From NCBI GenBank assembly GCA_932294295.1, contig OW028579.1, positions 31,073,250 to 31,137,249 of the forward strand: 64,000 bases of DNA, given 5' to 3'. The translations under genes and the position numbers were made by a program. Below, piece by piece: positions 1 through 12,088 of this stretch. Source of the DNA: Alitta virens. Lineage: Eukaryota; Annelida; Polychaeta; Phyllodocida; Nereididae. Within the stretch, counting starts at the first letter, position 1; each line of letters opens with the position of its first letter. Below the pieces are notes generated by a model. It was not told where the DNA came from. It was given only the letters and a program-made list of their open reading frames with translations, and did no database searches.

Positions 1-435
1 GAGGTCCACATTGTCCTCTAGAGCTTCTATGGTGGTGCTTCTATTTAGCTGTAATTGCAATCCATGCAGTTAAATGCAAAAGGCCAAGAAGCCAAGTGCT
101 CTAGATTGCACTAGATTGCACTGATGTTGCCCACGGACACAATTGCATGAAAGTGGCCACATTCAAGTCCTTTGGGGTTTAAACATAATAGAGTAAAATA
201 ACCCTAATGTTTAATCTACACTGGAATTGATGCGGTTATAAACTACATGAGTGAGACGTGGGATAACTGAAGTTTAACATGCTTATGTTGGGAAACAAGA
301 TCTGAGCTTCATGTTACTGTGAGAAAACATGTCCTGATAACAGTGTTAAGTAGTTCTTTCATGAAATTTTAGGAGCACCCTATGTCACCCATGAAATAAA
401 ATTGTGAACACAAGACAACCAAGACTTAGTATTAT

Positions 436-733
436 AGTGCCTAGCAGAAAAATGGTTACACTGGCAAACAATAAACACTTTTTCAGTCTTTCAAAGTGCT
501 CCTGTCACGTCACATTGGTAGTTATTTTTAATAGGTATAAGCAGTGAAATACCATGGATAATCCCTGTCTTGGTCAAAACTACCACCTGGTTGAGCCAAT
601 TGAATAGTTTTTGAACAGTTGTTTCACAGTTTTCAAACAAAACAAAGCAATGATATACGTCACATGAGCAATTTGTTTAGTTATTCTCAGTGCTTGCCCA
701 ACTCACTGTGTAACCACTAATGTGCTAGGCACT
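436..733. mobile_element. Short inverted-repeat element (MITE type A), copy 1
   Basis: The left end AGTGCCTAGCA is matched by the inverted right end TGCTAGGCACT. TGGTTACAC, a few bases inside on the left, is matched by GTGTAACCA on the right. No ORF. A second copy lies at 16688-17020 with similar interior sequence (TCAGTCTTTCAAAGTGCT), so this is a dispersed non-autonomous element. Confidence 0.75.
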
Positions 734-791
734 CTAATACCACCCTGGAGATAAAATGAACTGGTCTTAATGTATACATGTAGGCCTGCCC

Positions 792-935
792 AACTACAAA
801 GACTTGGCAACAAAACTCAAAATGACGTCATGTGAATCCAGGACTCCCGTTTGGGTAAGGTAGTGCCTCTGCCAATGGGAGTTCTGGATTCACATGATGT
901 CATCTGGAGTTATGTTTCCAAGTCTGTAATGAAAA
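792..935. mobile_element. Foldback palindrome with CRE-like arms
   Basis: Imperfect inverted repeat with arms of about 60 bp around a loop near 866. The left arm includes ATGACGTCATGTGAATCCAG and the right arm the complement of ATGACATCATGTGAATCCAG. Outer parts (AAGACTTGG and CCAAGTCT) also pair. The left arm has the perfect CRE palindrome TGACGTCA. It lies 60 bp from MITE A copy 1. Confidence 0.7.
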
Positions 936-1789
936 TCACCGATGGGTTGTGCACTGTACTGGCTGTTAGGGAGCCAGGATTGCTCAGATATTAACACTGA
1001 AGGAGTGCAGACTCATCAAGCAAACCATTTTGGCTGGTGGTGGCAGCAGTGCTAGCATCTGTGATGGCCTGTGATGGTGTTGGCAGTGAAATTGGTTGGC
1101 TGAAACTGAGAAGGTCTGGTGTAACTGGCCTTGTCAGCTGCTGCTGCTGATGCTGCTGCTGTGTGCTGATGACGTCACTAAAGCGTGTTGGCCACGTGCT
1201 CAAGCTAATACGTCCTAACACTTCCATTTGCTGTTATTGCCATGGCAACTCGTGGTTTCTTAACAGCCACGGATTGTTGTGTGGTCGACAAATGAAAAAG
1301 AGGCAGCGGCTGGGGGTGTTTTGAATGCTTGTGCGTTGCCTGGAAGACCAAAGAAAAGGGATTTTGGTAACTAGGTTACAATTTGCCCAGTGGTTGAACA
1401 ATGTCGAATGACACAGCAGTGGGTCTTTATTAATCTGGAGTGTCTCTCTTTGTAGCTGATTTATTTGTGATCTGTGTGCCTGGTGGAACTTTGACCTTCT
1501 GTGACAGTTGTGTTACAGTTACTGTAATGTAGTAATGCATCAGTTCAGTCTGTTTTCACTGCTCCAAGAAGTCTCAACCGACAGTTACTATTTACACCCT
1601 TGGCAGGCCTGTTCAAGCATGAACCTTTCTTAACTACTAAGGGAATATACAGCCAGGAAGCCATAGTCAGTGCACACAGGCTAGGCCATCTACAATTGCC
1701 ATCACTGCCTGTAGCTATCACTAGCCAAGTACCCGTTTGCACCTGGGTGGAGTGAAGAAGTAGTTCATGGATGGATGGATAGATGGATA

Positions 1790-2014
1790 GATTGATAGAT
1801 AGATATGGAAAGTGTAGCCCTCTAAGGAAATTTCTTGCCGCTATCGATGGTTGATTGATGAGGTGAGAGAGAGAAGGAGCCCGTCAATTTAATGTCTCAT
1901 CCGAATGACATCCAGCTGGAATGATGCTCATGAAGGGTACCCGGGCGTGGGATTGAACCCGGGTCCTTCAGTGGAGCAGGCGAGCGTCTTAGCACTAGAC
2001 CACCCAGCTGCTAT
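1790..2014 (-). mobile_element. tRNA-derived SINE, family 2 variant, reverse, with GATA tail
   Basis: Minus-strand copy of the 33901-34192 type. The GATA/GATG microsatellite and ATATGGAAAGTGTAGCCC lie at the left (3' end) and the tRNA head at the right (complement of GGTGGTCTAGTGCTAAGAC), with the B box as GGGATTGAACCCGGG. A second tRNA-like fragment follows at about 2020-2115. Confidence 0.82.
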
Positions 2015-2019
2015 ATTCA

Positions 2020-2115
2020 AGGATGATCTGCTCAGCTCCTCCATGTCGTGGCTGGGTTTTTAACCCGCAACCATGCGCACATTGAGTCCAAACCTTATCC
2101 CACTAGGCCACAGCA
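2020..2115 (-). mobile_element. tRNA-like SINE head fragment
   Basis: The complement reads TGTGGCCTAGTGGGATAAGG and, further on, GCGGGTTAAAAACCC, positions matching pol III A and B boxes. It adjoins the reverse SINE at 1790-2014 and may be part of one composite element. Confidence 0.5.
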
Positions 2116-2596
2116 AATGACAACCCATTATGTCATAATAATGTATCAACCTCATGAAGACCTAGTAAATTTGCACCAATGGTCTTATAAATGATGAGGT
2201 TTTACTGTGGACATAATCTGTTTCCTTTTTTTAAATCCAAATTTACAAAAGTGACTCATTTCCGTGTTCCTCGTGTATATAAATACTGAGGAAGGGAGGT
2301 GTATCTATCTAACAACAGTGATGTCGCCTCTGCTCCTGTATCATGTTCTACCCACAGATGCTGAGAATTAAGTGAAAATCGAGGAAGGCATTTGCCTTGG
2401 GGGTTATTCTTTGTGCTGCTTTGGCCCTTTCACGCTGCATTGACTGATGGTTGTAAAGGGCAAGGCTGAATTTCGCCAACTACTGTTGTGTAGCCCTTAG
2501 CATCATCTGTAACAGGAACCAAATCAGCTGTTCACTTGTCACATTAGGTGGATTGTTCTGAGCTACAGGCAAGTCCTCCCACTCTCTGCTGCACTC

Positions 2597-2682
2597 TGCC
2601 ACTATCTGCAACTATCTGCCATTGCCTGCAACTGCCTGCTACTGCCTGCAACTGCCTGCTACTGCCTGCAACTGCCTGCTAC
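2597..2682. repeat. 10-bp tandem repeat
   Basis: Units of ACTGCCTGCA or ACTGCCTGCT, alternating, about eight copies with looser copies before. Confidence 0.85.
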
Positions 2683-4620
2683 TCTTAGTCTGATACAATA
2701 GGACCTCGTTCATCACAATAGGTCTATCTGTAACAAAAGGACCTTCTCAAAAAGAAAAAAAGGTCCTCCTCTTGCTATTCCAACAGCCCCTGGAGGTCAT
2801 CCCTTAATAAGACATCTTGATTTGACAGCATCTGATATCAGCCTCAGCATATGCTCATTTTCCAACATACATTGCATAATTTTTTGCAGCAAATCTCTGT
2901 TTTGGGTATAGTGAATATACAGTTGGTTCCGCCTATAACAAACCATTATGGACTGTCAAGAAATGTTCGTTATAACATCTTTCCTAGTCTGATTTAAAAG
3001 TTATGCGAAAGTCCGTTCCTTTGCAATGATAGTTGACGACCTCGAATATAAGTATGGGGATATTGTGTTGCACTAAGACCTGCCTAATTCTTGTGATAAA
3101 AGACTGGGCTACACAAACAATAAAAACAGAACAAGACTATTAAATCATTACGGAACCTCAGGGTGTTCCAAGAGATGTCCATCTATTTTACTACGATTTA
3201 CACATTAGTAGTTCTATACAAGGTTAGCTCTATATTGGGGTTCTGACAATCTTAAGTATAGCTTCAACTGTGAAGTGACACACCGATTGTATACATTTCA
3301 ATATTCTCACTACCGTCCTATATCTGTTGCCATTCACTTCGAAGAATGAGAGCCACATAAAAAGTACAAGGCATTGTGTCATTGTTAGCCTATTGTTGGG
3401 TTTACTACAGAATGCAAGGTCGTGATTCTGTGAGTTATAAGTTGTTTTGCTGCTGTAAATTTGATTGGATTTTTATGTGGAAGGGGATGAATTGAGATGT
3501 TTAATAGCAAGCCATAACAATATGAATGTAAGTGATATTACTGTGAGTGATATTAAAACCCTAAAACCACAATTTGAAGTCCGTATTCTACGTTAATGTG
3601 GTCTGATGTGTTAGGTGCGGTCTCTTTGTTTTGCTATTTTAGCAGACCATGCCGTAGTTGGTGTGTTTGTAGGGGTAGAAGTCATTATGAAACAAAGTGC
3701 ATTATAATAATAATACATTTTTATTGACCATTGACAAAATATAAACATAAAGTAGAATGAAATTATAAATCAGTCAGTGCTATGTGTCTTTATCATATTA
3801 AGACATTACAGTTATTTTTAGCCATATTTAGAAGTATATGTTATGATGTTTTCCATCAAATTTAATGATTGCAATTGCTTATTAGTTTATTATGATGCAA
3901 TTGCTTATTAAAGATTGATTAAAACCAGTGTGATACTTAGACATCTATGGCTGTGATTCATGATACGTGGTTAGATAGATGAAAAATCTGAAATAGTCCT
4001 TCACAGGCATGTTCAATAATATTGAAGGACGCAGCATTTTGCCTTCTTCATGTTCATGCCATCACGTAATAACATCCTCATCCCCAGCAGCAGCAGCAGC
4101 AACATCAGCATCAGCAGCCCTCGGCCACTTCGCATCAGCACCATCTGTTCCCCCTGCTTTTCCCATAAGCCCAAGTGCTGAAGCAAATGAATTCTTGACA
4201 GGAAAAAGTAAGAAAAAACTGGGGAAAAAGAAAACCCAGCATTGGCTGTTTGCATTAGTAGCGTTTAACAAGTCTAGCCAGAGACTGTGTTCCTCAGAGA
4301 TTTCATTAGGCTTATATTCCACCCAGAGAATTCCGCAGTAAATAGCTGACATTCCGGAGCAAATTCCTATCATTCCCTAGTGTAGGTTGTAAGGGATTAA
4401 GGGCGCTAGGGCACAACCTGTGCACTTGTTTGTGTGAGGGTAATTAATGGTTAGAGGCAGCTCAAGGGTAATTAAATGTTTTGTTCAGGAACTGTTGGTT
4501 GAAGACAAAAACTGGTTTGCTTTGATTTATTGCATATATTGCTGTAAATCTGGCTTGCATTTAATATGGTGAGTTAGAGTTTTAATGATTATGAGGATGC
4601 ACTCACTATTTTACAAATTT

Positions 4621-4775
4621 ACCACTGGGTCCCAGTTTCGATTCCCGGTCGAGCATAAGTTGAATGGCTGTTTCATCCATCATCTCATTGCCATGGTCCC
4701 TGCCTGTCCTAATTAGCCCAACAGGTGGGTGCAGAAATACAGGACGTAAAGCCATACTCCACCCACCCGCCCATC
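4621..4775 (+). mobile_element. tRNA-derived SINE, family 1, 5'-truncated
   Basis: Begins within the tRNA anticodon arm (ACCACTGGGTCCC), keeps a B box-like TTTCGATTCCC and the whole body to the CCACCC end. The A box is missing. Confidence 0.82.
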
Positions 4776-6168
4776 TTGCAAATGAAACAATATGTACAAA
4801 AACTTCAGTAAATTATATTTATAGTCAGATCGCTTGGCATAAACAGTAATTTCACACTTTTAACACCACTAAACTTACTATCTTACAATAGCAAGATAGA
4901 ACAAATATGCAATATCATTATGTGGCTAAAGAATTGCATGGCAAGAACTCAGATCTTTAATGTATTCTGAAAACCCCTGAGTTTCTCACAGAGTTTATGA
5001 TGTACCTTGGGAAAGATAGAAACCGGAGTCTCACACCAGTCTTTGATATATGATCATAAAAATTTGTTCTCTTTCTATTCAGCCCGGTGCATATACATCA
5101 ACACCATTAGGCAGGCTATGGATTATATGAAAAGAGAGATCATAAAGATGTAGCAGGGATGCAGACTTCTGTTGCTAGCATCAATTTTTCTGTCTCGATG
5201 AACTCTCATGTAAGTGATCATCCGCGAAAGTTGATAAGCTCTTCCGGAGTTACTCTCAGTTACATTGTGTTTATGAGAGACATTTTTGGCTCAAGTGAAG
5301 GAATTCCAATGTTCATATGGATCTTGTGAATAGGGATTCACGGTTTATAATGATTTTTATGAAATTTTGGAGGATGTGTGTTGAAAGAAGTGAAAGATCA
5401 GGCATTATTGGACTTTGAATCTAGTTGAATATTACAATACAGTTAGTTTCATTAAAAACGGCCCGTCAAATTGAAACTAGACAAAGCTGTCGTAGCTGGC
5501 TACTCAAAACCGGATCTTAAAGTACATATTTATGATATATCAGATTAATTTATTACATTTACCAAATTTATATTTATCTGGTGATAGATGTAAGCCGATT
5601 ATTAGCCATAGAAGTGGACAGAAGCAGCTGGCTTTAGCATGTTTAGACCACAGCCAGGTACAGGTCAGTACAGACAGCTAGAGTCGACCGTATTTTATGA
5701 AACTAACTGTGTATCTATAGGTTTATTTTTTTGTCTTTCTAAATGGTATTGGGATTGGGAGGATACCATTCCATTTTAATTCAGCTTTCTTTTAATTGGT
5801 GTAAGTAGATTTGTCCACCTGCATCAGAAATGTATGGATTAGTTCATGAGTATTCATGGGAAGATTATAAATTTTTTCGTATAATCCTCTCATATCAAAC
5901 AGATGGAAAGCAAAACTTTTGTGATCTTGTGTCTTCAGTATGCAATTACAAAATAAACGAAAGCAAATAAACTAAAATACATTCACTTAATTCCTGGATT
6001 TTGTGTGCATTGCATGGCAGACAATGCGAGGACATGATACAGTGTTCACTACTTGAATCGACAAAAAAGGAAAATACGCCTGGAATGTAAAATATAAATA
6101 ATACAGAAGATACCAAACTCTAGTAATATTATATGCAACATATAGGTGCATGAATGCTCTGGTAATTC

Positions 6169-6354
6169 TTATTCAAAGGACAAAGCAATCAGCATGATTA
6201 CATAGAAGGCAATTCTCTGCAAAGGCTTCTTCCTTGCCTGGCTGACACCCTTAATTCTGAGCTGCTCTTGGGTGAAGCTGAGCTGATAGCGCTGACTGAA
6301 ACGATCTTCGTATCTATCTGCTTGTCCTGCGCTGATAGATGTGACAAAGCTCAT
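6169..6354 (-). CDS. Possible small ORF or terminal exon of unknown antisense gene
   Basis: A 61-codon frame on the minus strand starts MSFVTSISAGQADRYEDRFS and ends RIAFYVIMLIALSFE. Its base composition is richer in G and C than the surroundings, and the peptide is well mixed in charged residues until a short hydrophobic C-terminus. A pyrimidine-rich stretch (CCTTCTTTCCTTGTTCTTC) followed by GACGAAG precedes the ATG, like a splice acceptor. I recognise no family. It may be a terminal exon, a relic of a retrocopy or chance. Confidence 0.25.
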   Translation of the reverse strand: MSFVTSISAGQADRYEDRFSQRYQLSFTQEQLRIKGVSQARKKPLQRIAFYVIMLIALSFE

Positions 6355-6563
6355 CTTCGTCCAAATATATGAAGAACAAGGAAAGAAGGAAAAAATAATG
6401 TAGTCTACTGCCTTATTGTTATATTAATAAAGAATATTAAAGCAAAATAACACTTAACAGGTATTGTATAGGATTGGGCAATAGACTACTGCTTTATTGG
6501 TATATTAATAGCAATTAATATAAGGCATAACCTGGCCTTAAGTATACTTAACAGTTAGCCATT

Positions 6564-6577
6564 GTCACCATAGCAAC
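6564..6577. promoter_or_regulatory. RFX X-box match
   Basis: GTCACCATAGCAAC fits the X-box consensus GTNRCC-NN-RGYAAC. Confidence 0.35.
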
Positions 6578-7179
6578 TGGTCTTTAAATTTAAGGGCATT
6601 TTAAATATTGTGGATTCTTGTGATTTGGAACCAGCTGGCTATTTAAGATTGATGCAATTGCAGTAAGAATTCAAGCACAGAAAAACATTAATTCAAAGTT
6701 ATGAATACTTGTGATATATAGTAAACGTAATGCCACAGACATGTTCATCCCAGCAAACAAATTGAACTTCAAAACGGATGAACATAGAATAATTGTTCAA
6801 GGGAATTCCACGTAACTTGCCTGATAACTCCATATTTCATCATATTTCTTTTATGAAGCAATAGCTATGACTATCTAGTCATAATTTGGAGGAGAAGCAA
6901 TTTATGAAATGACAGATAAATCCCAAAAGTGGTTAGAGATTTATTGCTTACATTACTAAGAGACAATTCAACTGTCTCCATCTATATCTTTCCAGGAATG
7001 ATTTTCTCTCAAATCTTTTTTTAGATTATTTTCCTGTCTACATAATGGCTGGCCGTGGTTCCAGCTGATTTTACTTCTCATGCCGATTCATGCATATTTT
7101 GGAGTTTAATTTAGATTTTTGAAATTCATAAAATGAAATGCAGGTATATGTAATGACAAAAATTACATCATGCAACAAA

Positions 7180-7262
7180 AAAGTCCTCTAATAAGACAAG
7201 TTCTTGCCGCCAACGAAGGTTGATTGTTGAGATGAGAGAGAGAGGAGTCCACCCATGTTTCA
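7180..7262 (-). mobile_element. SINE family 2 variant, 3' fragment, reverse
   Basis: Shares TTCTTGCCGC, GGTTGATTG and GTCCACCCATG with the 3' part of the 1790 and 62761 reverse copies. The tRNA head is absent. Confidence 0.7.
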
Positions 7263-7355
7263 CATAAACTATGATCATTGTCAAGTAACCAATTTTTTGT
7301 TTATATTTTTTGGCTAAATTTACACCAGACCTGTGTATAACAAACCCCTGTCAAA

Positions 7356-7717
7356 CCAGGGTATCCCCTGGACCGGGAAAACAGGGGAAATTGTAAAAAA
7401 AATTCCCTGCGGAATGATGTTAGGTTATGAATTCAGGGAAAACACAGGGAATTTTGTCATTATATGTATAATAATATGTATAATGCTAACAGAATTTTGA
7501 TCGGAAATGAATAACGCTGGATGGCAGTGTGGCTTATTGTAGATCTATATTAGGTTTCATAGGTTGAAATGGAAAATTACACTAAACTTAGTGGTATTTT
7601 CGTGGTGAAAGTACAGCTATTGGGTATCAGGAGGCTGTATAATCACCTGGGAAAATATCTAGTAAAACAGGGAAAATACAGGGAATTTTGTTTTCAAAAT
7701 TAAGTGGATAGATACCC
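7356..7717. mobile_element. Possible degraded inverted-repeat element
   Basis: CAGGGTATC at the left and its complement GATACCCTG at the right border a region rich in CAGGGAAAA and GGGAATTTTG words. The flanks GTCAAAC and TCAAAAA are similar but not identical. This is a tentative reading. Confidence 0.35.
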
Positions 7718-8264
7718 TGTCAAAAAGAAGACCCGTAGAAGTTTCCAATAGTTCGTTCTAAGTATTTGTTAAGACTGGACAAATTCTCATGTACTGCTTG
7801 ACTCTCCTCACTGGTAGACTCACAATGTTATGTCTGTTGGCCATAATATCATATAGTACACAGAAAATGAGACTTCTATACACCTTTGACAATGAAGCAT
7901 TGAGAGGGTATTCCTGTAAAGCTCTTCTATCAGTGCTACCCTTGAGTGGCCAGCCAGGCGTCCACTAGCCCTGAGTGACCATATGGTATTAGAACAGCCA
8001 AACAATCTATTACTTGTCTGTTCTGTATTCAGGAGGTGATGACATTAATCTGGTGGGTCCTGCCATGAATGTGAGGATGCAATTCTCTCACCTCATATTG
8101 TCCCTGGTTCTATTGCTCTCGCAGAAAGGCCTATCCTCTGTGAGCTATCCGCTTAGCTATTCACTGAGCTATCCACTCTGTATTCACCATATTAAAGAGT
8201 CCCCTGCTACTCCTTAAACCATGTTGTTATCATATCATATTGCGAGTAACTCATTAGTCACTTA

Positions 8265-8750
8265 TGCATCAATCGGAAAGCCATGACCTTGAAGTGTGAC
8301 CTTGCGCATACAAATGACCTATCTGACCCTCATAAACCGTCAAGGTGGTCATAGATCCATGATTGTGATTATAAATGGATTATTTTCAGCTATAGTTATT
8401 ATCAGCTGCGTTATTCATTCATTCAGTAATCAGTAATGTCATTGAGCTATGACCTTGAGCACAAAAAAAGGGGAACTATCTGACCTACATAAACTGTCAA
8501 AGTCATGATTATGGTTTTTGAATATCATAAACGACGTAATTTACCCATGCAGACAGTATTTAACTTTGATGCAACCTTGAGTTTACAAATGACCTGACTG
8601 ACCTTCACAAACTGTCAAGGTCATATATACTTTATCATGAGTTATATATCTTCACTCATGCAGCAATGACATTGATACGACCTTGAAAATGCAAATATCC
8701 TGTCTGACCTTCATAAGCTGTCAAGGTCATAGATGCATTAACCATAAAGG
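8265..8750. repeat. Four degenerate direct repeats rich in TGACCTT
   Basis: Copies around 8321, 8478, 8595 and 8702 share (A)TCTGACC.TCATAAACTG, TCAAGGTCATA. Spacing falls from about 157 to 106 bp. The repeat carries both TGACCTT and AAGGTCA words. Confidence 0.7.
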
Positions 8751-9237
8751 TGATGAGTTATATGAATAAACATTCTGCAAAGGTTACATGGTACAGGTTG
8801 TGTCTAGATTTCCCATGGTGGCCACCCGACTGGTAAATATTTGCACTGCATACTGTACACACACCTTTGTGAAGCTACGTGGTATAATTTAATGAATATT
8901 GTATGAATAATACAATATATTGAATATAATACTGATGGAAAACCCAAGTTAGTTTGTTGAAATAAGTGAAGATCCCAATAAGAGACCACCACATTTATGA
9001 TATTAGTTTTATCTCTGCCATATCAACAGTTCAGATTTTGTAGAAAGAATATGGTATATCAAGGTTCCCAGTATCACTGAAGTAATCTAAATTGTGCTTT
9101 TCTCATTGTTAGTAACATGGTCTATACATGTGAAGCGTGTAACCTAGTGTGGACCCATTTCTCGTCTCTACCAGTGCTTTTTGGGTAGGAGTTAATGGTA
9201 ACTCACTAAGCTTCAGATCTGAATTATCGATAGCTAG

Positions 9238-9276
9238 TCCAGTAGTGTCCAGTAGTGTCCAGTAGTGTCCAGTAGT
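9238..9276. repeat. 10-bp tandem repeat
   Basis: Four units of TCCAGTAGTG. Confidence 0.85.
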
Positions 9277-10155
9277 TCTTTATTATGATCACTAAGCTTC
9301 GGACAGGTTCCTATAAGATAATCATTTTCACCATCTTACAGATCAGTAATAAACAATGCACAGATGTTAGCTGCAGTAACTAAGCAGTTCGAGATTTCTA
9401 GACTTAGAAGCAGAGTTAAGTAATGGCTGGGGTGGAAGAAATATTGGGTGGAGGGAGAGCCAGGCTGCAGACACATGAGCCTGACAAATGCTGGAATTCC
9501 TGAAGCTCAGAGGAAACCAAGGTGGTCCCTTCAGCCGCGGTCTATGGAGGAAAGGGGGCAATTTATCTAGCGAGGACCTTACAAGGTTCACAACAACCTG
9601 CAGGAGGGGATTAAAGAAAAAGCCAAGAAACTGGAATCTTGCTAGATTCCTACGTCTACCTACACACTGTGGTTTGTAAAGAGACCAAAAAGGGTCCAAG
9701 GACTGACTAAAGACACCAAATAATGGTCAGAAAAGGACCAAAAAAGGACCAAAAAAGGACCAGAGAAGGGACCACTAAAGATGAGAGTAGTTCAACAAGG
9801 GAACAAATGCTTGGCAGAGCCTTGTATAACGTCTTGAGGATATTGTCAACAAGGCTCTTGGCATGCAGGTTGTTTTTCATTAAACGTAGGGTGTGAGCAA
9901 AGAGGACTTATGTAGTGGGTGTGAGACCTGTTGATGTTAGACTTGTTGTTGGTGTTTTACTGACTCCATGGTATAAGGCCTGCTGGTGCAGATGACATAA
10001 GACCTGTTGATGTAGGATGTTGTTGTTTTGTAAGACTTGTTAGAGTGATACAGTACAGTATTTATTGGTGTAAGACTGGTGTTAAACTTGGTTTACATGT
10101 GGGGTGTGTGAAAACAAAATATGTGTTTGGATTTAATAGACGAAATATGATGATT

Positions 10156-10242
10156 AAGCATATTTTTGGCTTCTGAATAAAGTAACAGATCCATATTACA
10201 CTTGATTGGACATTAAACTTATAACAAATATCTGAGTCCAAT
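10156..10242. repeat. 87-bp dispersed repeat, copy 1
   Basis: Starts AAGCATATTTTTGGCTTCTG and ends ATCTGAGTCCAAT. Copy 2 at 12002-12088 has the same length with about two changes. Confidence 0.9.
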
Positions 10243-11714
10243 TGCAACTATATACTTTCTGAAACTTGGCACTCTGTTGGCACTCTGTTAGCACTGTGTT
10301 GTAAGAACTCCAGAGTAACAGTACAGTGGGCGAGTTCATATACTGGGAATTGTATATTTTCAAACAAAGAGTGGTTGATAAATGATGAACGAAGATAATT
10401 CTATTTTGCAAAATAGCATCATTTGCTATGCATTGCAAGTTTGTACTACAATCTCACCTGCTCACTCACGTTTGGAGTACCGCCTACAATTTACAAAAAG
10501 GACCACAAAAAGATGACAAATAGAGTAGCTACAATGCCATCAACACTCAAGTGTTACTCATTCTACAGTTGTGCATAGCAATGAGTAACTGTGGGGATGA
10601 GTGGCCTTAAATTGTGGGTGGTGTCATCTGCTGGGGGCTATGTCTTATCTGTAGTTATCTAGGGGCCTGGAGGAAGCTGATAATGTGACTTACTAGCGAT
10701 TGCTGCTCTGCACCTGATGACTGTCCTGCCTGATATAACATGGTGTATGGGGACATTGGGGAAACTGCTTTGCGCGGGCCCATCCCTAGGTTGTGTAGTT
10801 ATGGCTAGGGGTGGATGTTGTGCAGTCATGTTGGTTATTGGCTGTGGTATATAGTATGTAGTTTTTGTATGGATAATAAATCCTAAATCAGAAATTGAAT
10901 GAATTAGCTGTCTTTGTGATTTCGGTGGTTTGGTTTTGAATTACTCTGAACCACATATTTTTTATAAGCCAATATTTCTTCAAATTATATTTTATTAATG
11001 TAGCAATTGATGTACAATGTATGTTTTCAAATTATTTGACGTCACTGAAAATGGTCCATAGTTTTATGAAAGCTTTGCCAGGCAATGCTGATATTATGGT
11101 ACAGTGTGGCTTCAAATACAGTTTACCCGCTTATAACGAACTGTGTGGGAAGGTAAAAAAGTCTTCGTTATAGCCGGGTTACGTGTAGTGCAGGTCTGTG
11201 TAAAAGGTAAGTTTCGTAGCGATGCCAGCCTTCAATGTTTTCCTTTTTAAAATATTTTGAGCTAATGAAGGCTTTTTAAATTAAAAAATATATTCGTTGA
11301 CAATGACCTTGCTGTGACCAGTATTTTGTTATAATCTATTTTTATAAGCATTCCCGACTGTTAGTTTTAAGCGGATCCGACCGTATATGTTATGCTTCAT
11401 TCTTCACTCCTTGGCTATTACCATAACACATGTGGCTGACACGGACAGAGTCATATAAATGACCTAATGTGTCTCCTGTATGTCCATTTGTCAAGGCAGC
11501 CACCCATGGATTGTACTTTATCTCTAATTGATGTCCCTCATGAGAGGAAGTGTCATTTTGTCATTGGCCATTTCCATCATAGACTGGTCTCTGTACTTTG
11601 TCTAATTCTGAGTGCTGCTCTCTTTCTATTTATATCAAATGCATGGTCACCTTTGTGGTTAATCCTGCATAATCTGGTAGGTGTCAGCGAGGTGTATTTC
11701 CTACACCATGGAGT

Positions 11715-11790
11715 GATTCTTCGGTGTGATGCGTAACGTTCTTGCTTCCCATCCGCGAGGTCTCGGGTTCGATTTCCAGAGGGTGCACTT
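11715..11790 (+). mobile_element. tRNA-like relic
   Basis: GGGTTCGATTTCC is a pol III B box, preceded by CGTTCTTGCTTCCCATCCG like an anticodon arm. A normal A box and acceptor stem are not visible. Confidence 0.4.
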
Positions 11791-12001
11791 TAGTTTCCAG
11801 ATAGACATTGCACAATTGTGTCTGTATATCTGCATTGGTGAACTAGTGTCTTATATCATCCATTATATTTGTAATCATTAGAAATTTAATGATAACATAA
11901 TCTTGTGTAATGTGTAGCAACACAACTGGTACTGCGTTACAGACTTGTAGTTTAATGCAATGACAAGACAGTTTAAGAAAAGAAGAAGGTACTTGCAACT
12001 A

Positions 12002-12088
12002 AAGCATATTTTTGGCTTCTGAATGAAGTAACAGATCCATATTACACTTGATTGGACATTAAACGTATAACAAATATCTGAGTCCAAT
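12002..12088. repeat. 87-bp dispersed repeat, copy 2
   Basis: Same orientation as copy 1, 1.85 kb away, near-identical. Its flanks do not match those of copy 1. Confidence 0.9.

Larger units (their letters stand above)
1..9230. other. Non-coding region upstream of recognised DLG exons, part 1
   Basis: No exon of a recognisable protein was found. It holds an inverted-repeat element (436-733), a foldback palindrome (792-935), reverse SINE copies (1790-2115, 7180-7262), a 10-bp tandem repeat (2597-2682), a 5'-truncated SINE (4621-4775), a possible small antisense ORF (6169-6354), a possible hAT-like foldback (7356-7717), and TGACCTT-bearing repeats (8265-8750). In 2700-4600 and 4780-6160 I see nothing beyond simple AT-rich DNA. 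Because the first visible DLG exon lacks an ATG, part of this may be DLG intron. Confidence 0.5.

Noticed and set aside
4009..4373. Overlapping frames in three readings, one with poly-Ala
   Set aside because: Three competing frames over the same bases, a short CAG run, and no recognisable protein.
9367..9699. 110-codon minus-strand frame overlapping a + frame
   Set aside because: No family recognised and low-complexity context; two opposed frames in a slightly GC-richer patch.
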